Shown here: piece after piece, positions 1 through 11,165 of the stretch | Position numbering within the stretch: position 1 is the stretch's first letter | Layout of the letters: every line of letters starts with the position of its first letter | NCBI GenBank assembly: GCA_037013495.1 | Contig: CM072804.1 | Coordinates: forward strand, 38,666,501 to 38,730,500 | DNA from: Hippophae tibetana | Lineage: Eukaryota > Streptophyta > Magnoliopsida > Rosales > Elaeagnaceae | Reading direction: 5' to 3' | Length of the DNA stretch: 64,000 nucleotides | Position numbers and translations under genes: made by a program | The notes under the pieces: model-generated | Database searches by the model: none | The model's input: the letters and a program-made list of their open reading frames with translations, nothing else | What the model was told of the DNA's origin: nothing

Positions 1-250
1 GTCTACACCATACGTCTGAGTGAACCCTTTTGCTACAAGACGGGCTTTATACCAATTTACAGATCCATCACCATTATGTTTTACAGTAAACACCCATCGA
101 TAACCAACTACCTTTTTTCCTTGTGGTGGAGGCATAAGTTACCAAGTATCGTTCTTTTGTAATGCCTTCATCTCTTCAACCATTGCCTGTATCCACATTG
201 GATCTCCCAATGCATCCTACACTTTGTTAAGTACTGATACAACAAATATT
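1..250 (-). pseudogene. copia reverse transcriptase, N-terminal piece
   Basis: Minus-strand translation gives the conserved start of the copia RT domain: a WVFTVKHNGDGSVNWYKARL block followed by VAKGFTQTYGVD at the window edge. This block precedes the catalytic core (the MDVK and YxDD motifs), which is not in the window. Upstream, a linker with an in-frame stop joins it to the integrase C-terminal region. The domain would copy element RNA into cDNA inside the virus-like particle. Only about 80 residues are visible, so catalytic integrity cannot be judged. Confidence 0.75.
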
Positions 251-308
251 TGATTCACAAATTATTTATATGACTTAGATAATTTTTTAGTGGACATGTA
301 GTTGGCTA

Positions 309-1105
309 CTAGGTATTTTGATTTTGCATGAATATTTGGTTCATACCTTTTGGTTGGTTGACCCCGAGTAGACTTATTTGGTAACACATATTGCCCAACA
401 TTAGAATCAATGCTATTAGTATCAGTGGGTATACATACCTCATATGAGTGACCTTCAGTACTAGAGAGTTGTTGATCAGGGGTAGGAGTGATGCTCGAGG
501 GAACAATTGTGTCTTCATTTTCATTTGTTGTGAGTCTGGTGCTTGGATACTTGAAGCATCTAGTTCTTCGATGACTGGATTCAATGGATTAGGAATCTTA
601 ATTGGACCTATCGAAACATCAGTTGGTGATTCTACTAATTCCTCCTCCTTACCATGATACAATTCTTTGAAATATGTATTCTTCCCCAGACGAGCAGTAT
701 CAGGTGAGGAAAAATAACTCATGTCCTCAAAGAAGGTAACATTCATAGTGACATAATACTTTCTGGTCGATGGATGGAAGCACTTGTACCCTTTCTGACA
801 ACCTTCATAACCAACAAACATAAATTTAATTACCCGGGCATCTAATTTAGACCTCTGATTTCTAGGAACATGTACAAAAGCAACACAACCAAATACACGG
901 GTAGGAACATTATGGAAGGATGACAAGGAGATATAAGATATGAGAATCTGAAATGTGATTTTTCGGTTAAGGACACTAGACGGGAGACGATTGATGAGAT
1001 GGGCAGAAGCTTGTACAATATCACCCCAAAGATATTTTGGCATATGGGTACTAAATAGGAGTGCACGAGCCATATCAAGTAAATGATGATTTTTCTTTTA
1101 GACAC
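309..1105 (-). pseudogene. copia integrase C-terminal half and linker to RT
   Basis: An open stretch of about 254 residues begins in the LLFSTHMPKYLWGD block that follows the catalytic Glu of copia integrase. It continues through HLINRLPSSVLN and the VFGCVAFVHVPRNQRSKLDA and FVGYEGCQKGYKC blocks, then a variable low-complexity linker. Just upstream, around 1095-1110, the QNGV(A/S)xR block that normally carries the third catalytic residue (Glu) reads SKR, so the acidic residue is lysine here. Integrase would insert the cDNA into the chromosome; this copy has lost part of its D,D,E triad. The frame changes relative to the upstream half. Confidence 0.8.
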
Positions 1106-1114
1106 CCCATTTTG

Positions 1115-1660
1115 TTATGGTGTTTGTGGGTAAGTAGTTTGGTGAATAATCCCATGTGTTTTACAAAAGTCTTGAAAAACATGATTAACATATTCTTTCC
1201 CATTGTCAGAATGGAGGATCCAAATGATGCTATTGTATTGTGTTTGAACAAGGGTATGAAAAATTTGAAAAACTGAAAAAAAATTCATCTTTTGTTCTAA
1301 GAAGAGTAATCCACAACAACCTTCTACAATCATCGATAAACAAAACAAAATATCTCATACCCGATACAATGGGCACTTTAGATGGTCCCCAAACATCAGA
1401 ATGAATTAATTCAAAAAGAATAGTACTTTTTTAAGAAATACTAGGAGAATAAGTAATATGATGACTCTTGGCCAAAACACATGTCTCACAATGTAAAACA
1501 GACTCACTAATACCAATAAATAAAGTGCGCATGGATTTTTTCATAAGACTAAAATACGGATGCCCTAAGCGGCGATGCCACAACCAAATTTCACTTAGCT
1601 TGTTAGAACTAGAAGTCAATACAGTGCGTGCCTGTGCTCCTGGTTTCTCCTCTACGTAGT
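1115..1660 (-). pseudogene. copia GAG-pre-integrase zinc region and integrase core
   Basis: Residues around 1431-1619 hold the HHCC zinc-binding region that starts copia integrase: WHRRLGHPYFSLMKK, then LHCETCVLAKS with the two cysteines. A second open piece (1115-1348) covers the core with the motif HSDNGKEY, which carries the second catalytic Asp, and HGIIHQTTYP. The block that should hold the first Asp (FIDD type) reads MIVEGCC. A stop near 1431 and a frame change separate the two pieces. With the Glu-to-Lys change just downstream, two of the three catalytic acids are missing. Confidence 0.78.
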
Positions 1661-1954
1661 TCTAATCCAAACGGAACAATCTACCCCTCAGATACCCTCG
1701 ACCAATTATTTCCCTGGTAAGAAGATCCTGAAAAATCACATACATAGGATAAAAGGTTACAAAACATTTAGACTTAATATTCAACTATGGGATAAATATT
1801 AAGTGATGAGATAAGTCAGGTACATATAAAACATTATGGAGCTGTAAAGTTGGAGTGATATGAACTGACCCCTTTCCTAAGATAGGAAAGGCCTCACCCT
1901 TAGCATTCGTAACATAAGACACTAGTGGGGAAGATAACTCATTAAAATAAGATT

Positions 1955-2015
1955 TATCCTAAGTCATATGATCAGATGCACCAGAATCAATAATCCAAGT
2001 ATTAGACCCAACAGA
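1955..2015 (-). pseudogene. copia aspartic protease active site
   Basis: The minus strand reads TWIIDSGASDHM, the classic copia retropepsin active-site block with D-S-G intact. It sits between the zinc knuckle (2226-2265) and the pre-integrase region, as expected. The protease would cleave the Gag-Pol polyprotein. Flanking residues are interrupted by stops, so only the motif can be defended. Confidence 0.7.
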
Positions 2016-2225
2016 GTGAGAAACATTTATGATTATACCAATCTTACCACGAACAGTTATTGAAGTTGTAGGGATACCTCCATATTCCATACGATGATCC
2101 TGTCCAGTCACTCCATAGTAGTCTAGTTCTTGGACAATTTGTATTGTAGTTGCTTTTGCTCTAGGATGATAATTTTGCCATTTTGATTTCAGGTGTGGGT
2201 TCAGTTGTGGATTCAGCTTCCAACA

Positions 2226-2790
2226 AGTCTCATGAAGATGCCCCTCTTCATTGCAATAAGAGCATTGAGGATAAGGGCGATTGGCAAAGCCTCGTAGAGG
2301 TCCTTGTTGATGAAGTGGAATTGAATTTTGCTACTGGAGGAAAGTTGCTTTTGATTTGGCTTGAATGGCTAGGCTTGATACCTCAACTTGTGCCTGATGA
2401 AGACTTTTCTACTGAGATTCGTCCTTTCGGATGTATGTAAAGGCTGTAGTCAAGCTCGGAGGGTCTGACATTTGAAGAAATTTGCCCTTAGCACTATTAT
2501 GTTTTGTACCAAGTCCTCTAAAAAATGCATGTACTCGCTCAAGCTCCTTCTCTTTCTGGTACCAAATAAGGTCTTCTTGATTTTTAATTTTGCACGGACA
2601 TTTCTGATCAATTTCAGCCCATACATTCTTCAGCTTGGTAAAAAACATAGATATTGGTTGCCCATTTTGTTGCATACTAACAGCTTTGCACATTAGTTCA
2701 TGAGCTTGAATAAAGTCGGACTCATTTGTATAAAGATCACCTAAGGTATTTGATGAGCGAAAATCGGCATCGCCGATTCTGCCAATAGTT
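2226..2790 (-). pseudogene. copia gag with CCHC zinc knuckle
   Basis: Gag forms the particle and binds RNA. The minus strand shows a gag helical region (ESDFIQAHELMCKAV, then LKNVWAEIDQKCPC and RVHAFFRGLGTKHN) and, at 2226-2265, a perfect CX2CX4HX4C knuckle (CSYCNEEGHLHETC). Coding similarity extends upstream to about 2790, where it ends in unrelated LTR-like sequence. The N-terminal part of gag is therefore displaced or lost. The family is the common plant UBN2/retrotrans_gag type. Confidence 0.8.
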
Positions 2791-3480
2791 TGGTTTTATA
2801 TTTATAAAACTCTCGCAAGTGCACAAATCATTTCATAAAAAATGATAAGTATACTCCCAAGGTCGATCTAAGGAAGAAATATATGTGGTTTTTAAGTTAT
2901 TATTCAAACTTTTAAAAACGAAATTAAATCCTAAACATCCTATCACGATAGTTTGGTTTTTGTGTTTCTAATCTAATAAAATAAAAATAAACATAGATAC
3001 AGATTCAATAAATGTTTACGCAAATTTTATTATTTATAATAGTGGAGTATTTATGGATATAATAACTAAGTTAATTATGCTTACTCATATTATTTAGGTT
3101 ATTAAAGATATAAATTGATATTTATTAATTATCTCTTTTTTATATGAATACTACCTTTGGTGGGGTTATATATTCTTTGTTAACTAAACAAATCAATTAA
3201 TACCTATGGGTGGGGTTGATAACTAATTTGGTTAATTAAATTAATTCCTTTTTCTAAGAGATTGAAAATGAAACATTTAAATGCCACATTTGGTGTGGTT
3301 AGACAGTTTAAACTTTATTCAAGGTGTCCAAATTAAACCTAAGAATTTAATTATCCGAGTACTAACTACCGGGCGATTGTACCAACAAATAAAAGAGTAG
3401 TACTCTAAATTAGACCGGATAACTAAATCTTAAAATCTAATTTTTAGATTTAAGTTTGTAATGAAAAATAATATATTTCT
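2791..3480 (-). repeat. truncated Athila-type LTR, 3' end, reversed
   Basis: On the minus strand this ends in a block (about 2805-2875) with the phrases CTTGGGAGTATACTTAT and TTTGTGCACTTGCGAG. It matches the last about 100 bp of the complete Athila LTRs in this window (46905-47001 and 51640-51738). The rest is AT-rich and carries three copies of a cctttggtggggtt-like motif (near 3157, 3203 and 3286). It sits inside the copia element between gag and 5' UTR. At about 700 bp it is shorter than the 1.2-1.7 kb Athila LTRs here, so it is a solo or truncated LTR. The outer boundary is uncertain. Confidence 0.5.
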
Positions 3481-3763
3481 CGTTGCTGGAAAACCTCCCG
3501 TTGGATAGTGCTGATAGACGGACGGACAGATTTGCAACTGGATGGATGAATCTACAATAGACTGACGGTGTTGCGTGAAGACTAGAGAACTGGCAGCGCT
3601 GTGCAAAGATTGGATGGCACTACTACTCGAATACTGATAGAGCGAAGACTGGACTACGGCTCAGACTGACTGCGCTGTTGCTAAAGGCGATGGCTGCAGC
3701 TGACTGCTCAGACTTAGAAAGCTGAACGGATTAAGCCGTGAGATGGGTAAATTTTTTTTCCCT

Positions 3764-3776
3764 GCTCTGATACCAA
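3764..3776 (-). promoter_or_regulatory. primer-binding site, initiator Met-tRNA type
   Basis: The minus strand reads TGGTATCAGAGC, the standard plant copia PBS complementary to the 3' end of initiator methionyl-tRNA. It fixes the 5' end of the minus-strand copia element. The LTR should start immediately to its right (from about 3777), but the terminal CA is not clean and no second LTR is available to define it. Confidence 0.75.
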
Positions 3777-3990
3777 CTTAAATATAATGAAATATAATTA
3801 TTTGCTTAAATTACAATGAATGGTAATGTAGGACCTAGGAATCTACTTTTAGGAAAAGAAAAACTCTACACCTAAGATTATTCCATCAATTAGTTGCATA
3901 CAACTAGTATACAACTAATAAATCACTTTAACATCAACTATTTGCACCTTCTGCTAAGGACTCAAAAATCTAGCCTTCCATGGAGCCATG
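3777..3990 (-). repeat. possible 5' LTR of the first copia element
   Basis: The sequence directly next to the PBS should be the 5' LTR. It is AT-rich with paired runs such as agttgcatacaactagtata. Because the other LTR lies outside the window, neither boundary is confirmed. The right limit is a guess. Confidence 0.35.
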
Positions 3991-6106
3991 ATTGTTTTAT
4001 TCATCAGTAATAACTATTACAAAGAATTGGAGGGAAAATAACTCAAATACACAATACTAACTATGTCTGACAATTACCTTTGTGCCATATTGAAATATAC
4101 AAAGAATTGGAGATGGAATTTTAGCCTACCTTTCTTATCTTGTGTCTTAGCGCTATGTCTTGCATCTGCACCTTTGCCCTTTCAAAGAGTGGTGAGAAAA
4201 ATTGGACTACCCATGGATGATAGAGTAGGAGGAACAACTTGAATGCCATGGATATCCTCCCAAACAAGAAATAATTTTGCTTTGTGTCCAAATAAATTTG
4301 CATAGAACCCAATGATTCTTGCTGAGAGAAATAAGCGTCCCTACAAAGGAACAAGTTAAACATAAAGTGTGATACCTATATACAACTCAAATAAAGGGGG
4401 CATACAAAATTTTAGGCATGTTATCTATAGTAATAATCTCAACATTATCTAACCACAATGACAACACCTGTAGGGGCATCTTTCTCTTCAAGTGACACAT
4501 AAGATCATTAATAAGATATTCCTCTAGTGGAAGTCCAAAAAGTTTTTAAAATGCCAAATAGTTTTGAGGAGACCTGATATTAATCTACAAAACATTCATT
4601 ATAAATGCAAACAAATATGTGTGAAGGATGTGCAACTACAGAAGTCTATAAAAATACATAGAATAATCCATGGAATTCAAACATAAGACAAACTGATTCA
4701 TACCTTCTTTCCCACCTCCTTCTCCATCTTACTTAGGTAATCTTTAACAACATTTCCACATATTGTGTTTATTTGTACCATGCCTAGCTCAGCAGAGGTA
4801 CAAGACATCTCTAGATATCCACGTGGGGTTCATGACTACGACGTTGATGCTCAAACTAGTTCTTGACTAGTAGGGCGACCCTAGCTTGACACGTTTTTTT
4901 TGCTCTTCCCAACTCTCGAACCTAGGACCTAACCTTTAAGTAAACCTTGGGAAGCAAGCTGGTACCATCTGGACTTCCACTAAAGGTAAACCTTGGGAAG
5001 CAAGCTTGGTACCATCTGTACTCATATGTTGTGTACCTCTCCTTATGTAGAGACTATGGATGGTTAAAATTTAGGTCAAATGCATACATGTCATGCTTTA
5101 GTTTTCCTTCTAGAAAAACCTCTTATCTTTGCAATTCATCATCACTCTATTAGAGCACACAACTTAAGATAATTCAAAGCTTCATAATACAAATAATATA
5201 TTATATTATGTTACTATTGATAATGTTCAGAAACACAATAGAACATACCTAAAACTCTGTAATAAATAACTAAAGCAAAAAAAATGATACAAAGAATAAT
5301 AGAAACAATTAACGAAGATGAAAATGAATAATACGAAGAAGAAGGTACGAAAATTATGAGCTAAATAGTTTTTTTTTAAATTTAAGCACTAAATATAAAA
5401 GCTAAAATGTAAAAAATATTAAATCAAGAATAAGAATCAAAGAAAATGAAAAGCACAAAATAACCTTTAGAAAATGCAATATAGGAGTTGAAAATGGAGA
5501 AAGTTGAAAAGTGAGTAACGAACGTGAATTGAATCAGAGATTTACACCACATCAAGCAATTAACAAAAGGAAAACAAGAAAATAAACCAAAGAATAAAAT
5601 GAAATCTGTAACTAACCCTGAAAAAAAGTTGAAAATGGAGACGTGATCTAAGCAACGACCATGAATTGAAACGGAGAGTTAAATAAGAGAAATCTATTAC
5701 TAAAAACAAAAAAAGAAAAAAATAAAATCATCGTTGAAAATGAGACTTGAAAAAATACATAAAGTAGAGAGAAGTAGTGGACAAAGAGACGTAGAAACGA
5801 GAATGGAGAGACGATAGAGACGAGGATAGCAAGATAGCACAGATGAGGACAACGAGATGACATAGAAATTTGGTGTGTGATGTAAAAGAGAAAAAATACA
5901 TTAAATTAAATTAATAGAGAAATGAAAAATTGTGAAGTAATTTTTGTATTATTTTAAATGAAGAACCACACAATATATTATTTGATTTTTGTTTTAAAAA
6001 AATTGATAACTCAATTATTTTAATTAGATCACAATCATTTAATAATTGTGACTATATAAGTTTGTTTATATTTAAGTAATTTTTGTAGTTTAACTTATGG
6101 TTATGG
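3991..6106. other. AT-rich DNA with possible decayed exons, unrecognised
   Basis: No complete gene is seen. On the minus strand three separated pieces look more protein-like than their surroundings: 4700-4765 (NTICGNVVKDYLSKMEKEVG), 4470-4590 (GLPLEEYLINDLMCHLKRK) and 4121-4363 (80 residues, including LGSMQIYLDTKQNYFLFGRI and YHPWVVQFFSPLFERAKVQ). Sequence next to them could be introns. I do not recognise the family. They lie left of a CACTA-like hairpin cluster, so a gene fragment carried by a transposon is possible. The rest (4770-6106) is A-rich, with short reading frames that look random. Confidence 0.3.
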
Positions 6107-6243
6107 TTATTAATAAAAACTGAGGTTATATGTATACTTTATAGTCTCAGTTTTTATTAAACCGTGACCAAAACCCTATGACCTCGATTTTTAAAAAGAT
6201 CGAGGCTAAATTTTTGAGACTAAAGATCACTATTTTAATAGTG
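6107..6243. repeat. cluster of three short hairpins, CACTA-transposon-like
   Basis: Three inverted repeats follow each other: ttaataaaaactgag...ctcagtttttattaa (about 6110-6161), cctcgat...atcgagg (6182-6205) and cactattttaatagtg (6228-6243). Subterminal regions of plant CACTA (En/Spm) elements are rich in such palindromes, and the cactatt...aatagtg form is typical. No transposase and no clear CACTA terminus were found, so this may be a non-autonomous or decayed end. Confidence 0.4.
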
Positions 6244-7800
6244 ACTATTAATTTTTTATACTTATAAAGATAATGAATTTTCAATAAATTGGTTAAAAAT
6301 AATTTAATATTTTCCATAATATTAAAAAATAAGTGAATTTGGGCCAAGAAACACGAACCTGAACACACACACGAACATGCACAACACGCATGAATTCCCA
6401 CCCTTAGAGATGAATGACAAGTGTGATGAACAAGACGAAGAATGCAAAGAACATGACGAATGTTCTTGAGTTGCTCATTAGCTCAGATAAATTTATACAT
6501 CAAATTTCTTTTACACATATGGTGCTAAATCTTGAAATCTATTTCTATATTTACCATATTCATCACAAATCTATCAACTCAATCTTGTGATAGATGAATA
6601 AACAATTGTAAGGAATAACACTAGTATCAAACCTATTCATATATCTAAGTCATTTCTATGAAAGAGAATTAATTCAAATAGTAAAAATGATTAAAGAAGG
6701 TGTACCTTGTAACCATGCTATGAGGTTATTTAGGAAGAGTTAAAATGATACATATAAACTTTTATGAGATATATTTAAATTTATTAATATATGATATTAT
6801 TTAATTTATTTATTAGATAATAATATTATATTATAAATCTCACTAAGAAATATGGTATTTCATTGCAATTTTTTGCTATATATTTTGGATATATTTTATG
6901 TTCAAATTTAAACATATTTATTGACTCGATTTATTTGTGTGAATTGATTATATTTATTTTGATTAATTATTGATAATGTAATGAAATTTTCATCCATAAA
7001 ATATCACAACATAAAATTGTCAATATTTTTTCAAATAATTTAATTATTCAATATAATTTTACTTTTAACCTAGTTAAAAAATATGTTTATTTTTATAAAA
7101 TATTAAAAATAAAATTTTATATATGAATAAAAAAATTATGCTATACAATTAAATTAAATTTAAAAAAAATAATAGAAAAAGGAAAAGCAATCACAAACTT
7201 TATCGCACAATTCCCCCCTACTCAAGATGTCTCTCTCTGATAGTGCAAGTGGAAAATCACAAACAATAGGCCATATATTTTAAATTTTACCTATAAAGTT
7301 AAAATGATTTGAAATTTATTATTAATATATACTCAAAATTACTTAAATATATTTAATAAAAGATTATTATAATACTTTAAAACCTAATCAATCAATTATA
7401 TTTTTTATAATATTGAATATTTATGTTTTTTAAAATATAATTATATTAATATAAAATATCATATTATTATATATTTTTAAAATAATAAATAATTTATTTA
7501 CGTATAATTATATATTATATTTATGATATATAAATGCAAATAATATTTGTCTTTTCACTTTCTCTTTCGTCGTCTCTGTTTCAAGTTGGACGAAGATTGT
7601 CCTTTTGTTTCTCATCTACCAACACGCGCTGCCAATTAAACAATATCGGCCTATTTCTAATTCCAACCGCTATTATCATTACCGTAAATCAATTAATCAT
7701 CGACTTTATACATTTATATATTAGTCACCACTCCATCATCGTCGTTCACACTCATCACAATAACTACTATCTTCTTTTTAATTTTTAGTCTTTTCACTAA
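6244..7800. other. AT-rich intergenic DNA
   Basis: Strongly AT-rich with no recognisable coding similarity, LTR or RNA gene. A short run near 7534-7788 is open on the plus strand but reads as low-complexity and matches no family I know. Confidence 0.5.
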
Positions 7801-7816
7801 TATATATATATATATA
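7801..7816. repeat. (TA)8 microsatellite
   Basis: Eight perfect TA units. Confidence 0.9.
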
Positions 7817-8186
7817 GAACGATGAGAAATATTAATTTTATATAAATTAAGAATGAAAGATAAAAAAGATCAAAATTTTGGGAAAATGGGTTTGAAATGA
7901 AAGAGTGGTCTAAAGAAATAAAGATAAGGGTTATAGTGGGTTTGATATTGTGAAGGTTGGGAACCCTAAATCTGGGTTGGTGAGTTACCAAATGGGTACA
8001 TTTGTGAGAGGTTTCAGATCTGACATAAGAGAGACTACAAAGTTAAGAGATTTGACAGAAGAGAGTGAGCACACACAGAGAATTGTATGATTTCATATTA
8101 TTGTTTAGTGAGTGCTCACTACTCTCTCTGTCACCTCCCAATTTTTCATAGTGTTTCTCTCTCTTTCTCCCCTACCCCTTCCTTTA

Positions 8187-8190
<4 letters not shown>

Positions 8191-8221
<31 letters not shown>
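8191..8221. repeat. (CT)15 microsatellite
   Basis: Fifteen CT units plus a C, in a longer pyrimidine-rich stretch (about 8120-8225). CT runs are frequent in plant 5' leaders and core promoters, and the following 1 kb could be an untranslated leader or intron. No exon could be tied to it, so that role is speculation. Confidence 0.9.
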
Positions 8222-8225
<4 letters not shown>

Positions 8226-8363
8226 GATTCTCTATATATCCAGGTTTCGTCTGATATTCATCTTATCATACATATGACTTTGTATGGTAGTAAAGCGAAA
8301 ACACATGACACATCACACATATAACTTAATTGAGCTTTGAAGTACTTCATCATAGATATTTAG

Positions 8364-8473
8364 AAAAAAAACTGATACATGTTTTCCCTATTGTTTGTTC
8401 TCTTTGTAATTTACACACAAAATAATTAGCTTTTCAAGAGAGTAACAATACCAAACATGTATCAGTTTTTTTT
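8364..8473. repeat. 21-bp perfect inverted repeat, 69-bp loop
   Basis: The arms aaaaaaaactgatacatgttt at 8363/8364-8383 and aaacatgtatcagtttttttt at 8453-8473 are reverse complements. The 110-bp unit could be a small foldback or MITE-type element or a hairpin-forming RNA. No target duplication is obvious. Confidence 0.7.
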
Positions 8474-10020
8474 TTTTAAATCAAATAAGTACCCATTATA
8501 ATATATATTATGTTCCGTTATAAACAAAAACTATTATATTATTATTAATAAGAGAGAATTTTTAATTCCGATGGAGTTTTGAAAGTGGGACTTGTGATGT
8601 CCTTTCCTCTGCAAAGATCTAGGACGGATGGAAGTTAATAAAGGGTCTCGCTTGGTAACTGAAAAAGAAAACATATACTTTTGATCACTTTTACAATTTT
8701 CGTAACTGTTTCGATCTCTTAAAATTCTTCTCCTTTCACTATTTCTATTTTTTTTATATAATATTTTAAATATTTTATTCTTCTTCTTCTTTAGACTTCA
8801 AAGCCATGCAACCTGCTTCAGATTTTGGGTTCCTGTATCCAAAGGGAAACAATAGTGTTTTTTTGTTTTTCAATTTATTTTTTTTGGATTTTAATTTTGT
8901 ATATTTGTGATTGGGTCTATAGGAGAAGTTGGGTCTCTATCTAATTGTTCCTTTTCATAGATTTGATTGTTTGGAGGTAGAAGGCAAGCACTTGGTTCTT
9001 CTAATTGGCTCTGGGTATTGTCCAGGTACTGTAATTTGTTCCTTAATTTACTTTGTATATCATTGCTATTGATTATTCCATGTGAGTTCTTTAAATTAAT
9101 GCATATATATGATGACAAATTTAGTTGTATATGCTTCGTTTTAATTTGGAGATCTAGGGCTTATTTGATTTCTGGGATTAACTTATACATATATATGATG
9201 ACAGTTTTAGTTGTCCAAATGGTGTCAACTTATTTAAGGCCTTATTCAGTTTTTGCTGCTAACAATTTTCAACTTTCTTTAGCTATGTATGTCTTCTTCT
9301 TCCTTTTTTTTCTCCTTTTTTTTTTGTAAAATTATTAGTTTACTTTCTATGAATTTTATTATTATTATTTATATATTTTCGGATGTATCTCGAAAGGGTA
9401 TTGGTTCAGCCATTTAAGCATGATTTTCAATTCCTTCTACAGACAAATTCATTTTCTGGTGATAGGAAGAAACAATTTGGTGCTTCTAGTAGTAGTAGCT
9501 GCTGGTTAATCAAGTAGTCATTTTTAATTCATTACTTTATTAATTTAATATATATTATATTATTTATCAGTGTATTCCATTTGTTTAATTTCTTTCCTTT
9601 TTATTTTATTTTATGGAAAGTTTTTAATTTCATGCTAATTCATTTATAAAGTTTTAGGGATAACTATTTGTGTAATTTTACTTATTATTTGAGGTTATTG
9701 TTTTCTTTATAAAAACAATATATGGTGCTAAAAACAAATAAAAATTATTTATTCCACTATTTCATGTGGGTTTTTCTTTCTTTCCTTTTTTCCTTTTTCT
9801 CTATTTTGAAATTTTGAATTTAGTTTATACTTCTATTATTAATCAAATTGAAAGTGATTTCATTGAAACACCCTAACGAACCCCTAATCAATATTGTGAA
9901 CCTTCTTCTTGGAACAAATTTCTTTTTTTGAAAAGCTAAGGCCATCAATTATTAATTCTCAATTTGAATTTTAAATTTTTAAAAATTTAAAATTAGTTAC
10001 GTTCAATAATTCATTTTTAA
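8474..10020. other. AT-rich DNA without identifiable gene
   Basis: Contains T-rich, intron-like sequence and a near-repeated atatatgatgaca phrase (near 9104 and 9191). Short reading frames here (for example 8967-9329) have no family signature. A 5' leader or intron of a plant gene is possible but unsupported. Confidence 0.4.
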
Positions 10021-10500
10021 TTTTTATTTCCTAAACCTGATACTAATATACCATCAACATAAAGTAGTAAAGTGATATAACTAGATCTATATCTATTGAA
10101 GTAGTAATAATGATTGGCGTTGCATTTCTGAAAACCTTCTTTGTGCATAAAGCTATCAAACTTTATGTACTATTGTTTCAGAGTTTGTTTCAGGTCATAC
10201 AAACTCTTCTTAAATTTGCACATTATGTTCTTTCTTCTTTTTGAGAAACCTTCTAGTTGATACATGTATATCTCCTCATCTAAGTCTTCATGAAAGAATG
10301 CAATCTTCACATCCAACTATTCAAGATGAAGATTTTTAATGGCTATAATACTCAACATTGATATGATAGTATTGAGCTTCACAACGGGAGCAAAAATGTC
10401 GAGGTAGTCAACTCCTTTTTGTTGAAATCCTTTGACAACTAGTCAGACTTTGTATCTCTTAGAACCATTATGCTTCTCTTTGTATCTCTACTATAGATCA
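10021..10500 (-). pseudogene. copia reverse transcriptase fragment, YxDD broken
   Basis: The minus strand translates as blocks KGFQQKGVDY, VVKLNTIISMLSIIAI, LDVKIAFFHEDLDEEIYM, FKKSLYDLKQ and finally LLLYVDGILVSG at 10040-10075. The catalytic motif YVDD reads YVDG (10050-10061), losing the second of the paired aspartates needed for polymerisation. An in-frame stop replaces a residue in the KARL-type block. Similarity ends abruptly at about 10021, just after the active site, which marks a truncation breakpoint. Confidence 0.8.
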
Positions 10501-10519
10501 CTTTCTTGTTTTTGTCATC

Positions 10520-11165
10520 CTAAATGCGGTAGCCAAATTCATCCTCACTATAGCCGATGAATATGCATTTCTTGGATTTGGGATCAAGCTTAGTCCTGCC
10601 TTGATCACTAATATGCACAAATGCTACAAAACATAAAACTTTTAGATGTGATAGTTTTACCTCTTTTTCGCTCCATATCTCCTCTAGTGTTCTGTGATCC
10701 AATGGAACAGATGAGTCTCGATTGATCAAGTAAGCTGTCGTGTTGACCACTTCTATCTAGAACTTCTTCGGTAGACCTGACTGTATAGGAATTCTTATGG
10801 CTCTTTTTATCAACTTTCGATTCATACGCCCAACTACACCATTGTGTTGAGGCATGCCTGGCACAATTCTTTCCAGTATAATCTCGTGCTTATAGTAGAA
10901 ATTTTTGAATCTAGTGTCTTCGTATTCACCACTATTGTCAGTTCTAAGCTTTTTTATCTTCAAATCTGTTTCATTTTCAACCATAACTTTCCATCTTCTG
11001 AAAGGCTCAAACACTTCAGACTTATGCTTTAGAAAGTAAACCCATACCTTTCGAGAGTGATCATCGATGAAAGTCACGAAGTACTATTTTCCACTCAACA
11101 CTAATCTGAAAGTAAACCCTTCTCACTCATGTGGCCTTGTCTCTAGTGCCACAGATTTGGTGTTT
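10520..11165 (-). pseudogene. copia integrase, catalytic Glu lost
   Basis: The HHCC start (NLWH...RQGHMSEKGL) lies at about 11100-11165. The core at 10757-11077 shows FIDDHSRKVWVYFLK (first Asp), KLRTDNSGEY (second Asp) and NGVVGRMNR. The third catalytic residue, normally Glu in the NGVxERMN block, is Gly. The C-terminal region (10520-10750) has AYLINRDSSVPLD, LKVLCFVAFVHI and FIGYSEDEFGYR. The two main pieces are separated by a stop (about 10752). Copia integrase is usually about 450 residues; this spans roughly that, but broken. Confidence 0.85.

Larger units (their letters stand above)
1..3776 (-). mobile_element. Ty1/copia LTR retrotransposon, 5' part, cut by window edge
   Basis: On the minus strand the order is PBS (3764-3776), 5' UTR, gag, zinc knuckle, protease, integrase, then the start of reverse transcriptase running off the left edge. 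This gag-PR-INT-RT order defines Ty1/copia, as opposed to Ty3/gypsy where INT follows RT. Every domain lies in broken frames, so this is a dead copy. The region between gag (ending near 2790) and the 5' UTR (from about 3480) is filled with foreign DNA that looks like a truncated Athila LTR. The RT catalytic domain, RNase H and 3' LTR would lie left of the window. Lineage within copia was not assigned. Confidence 0.85.

Noticed and set aside
7534..7991. Open stretches on both strands near the (TA)8 tract
   Set aside because: Low-complexity, hydrophobic translations with no family pattern.
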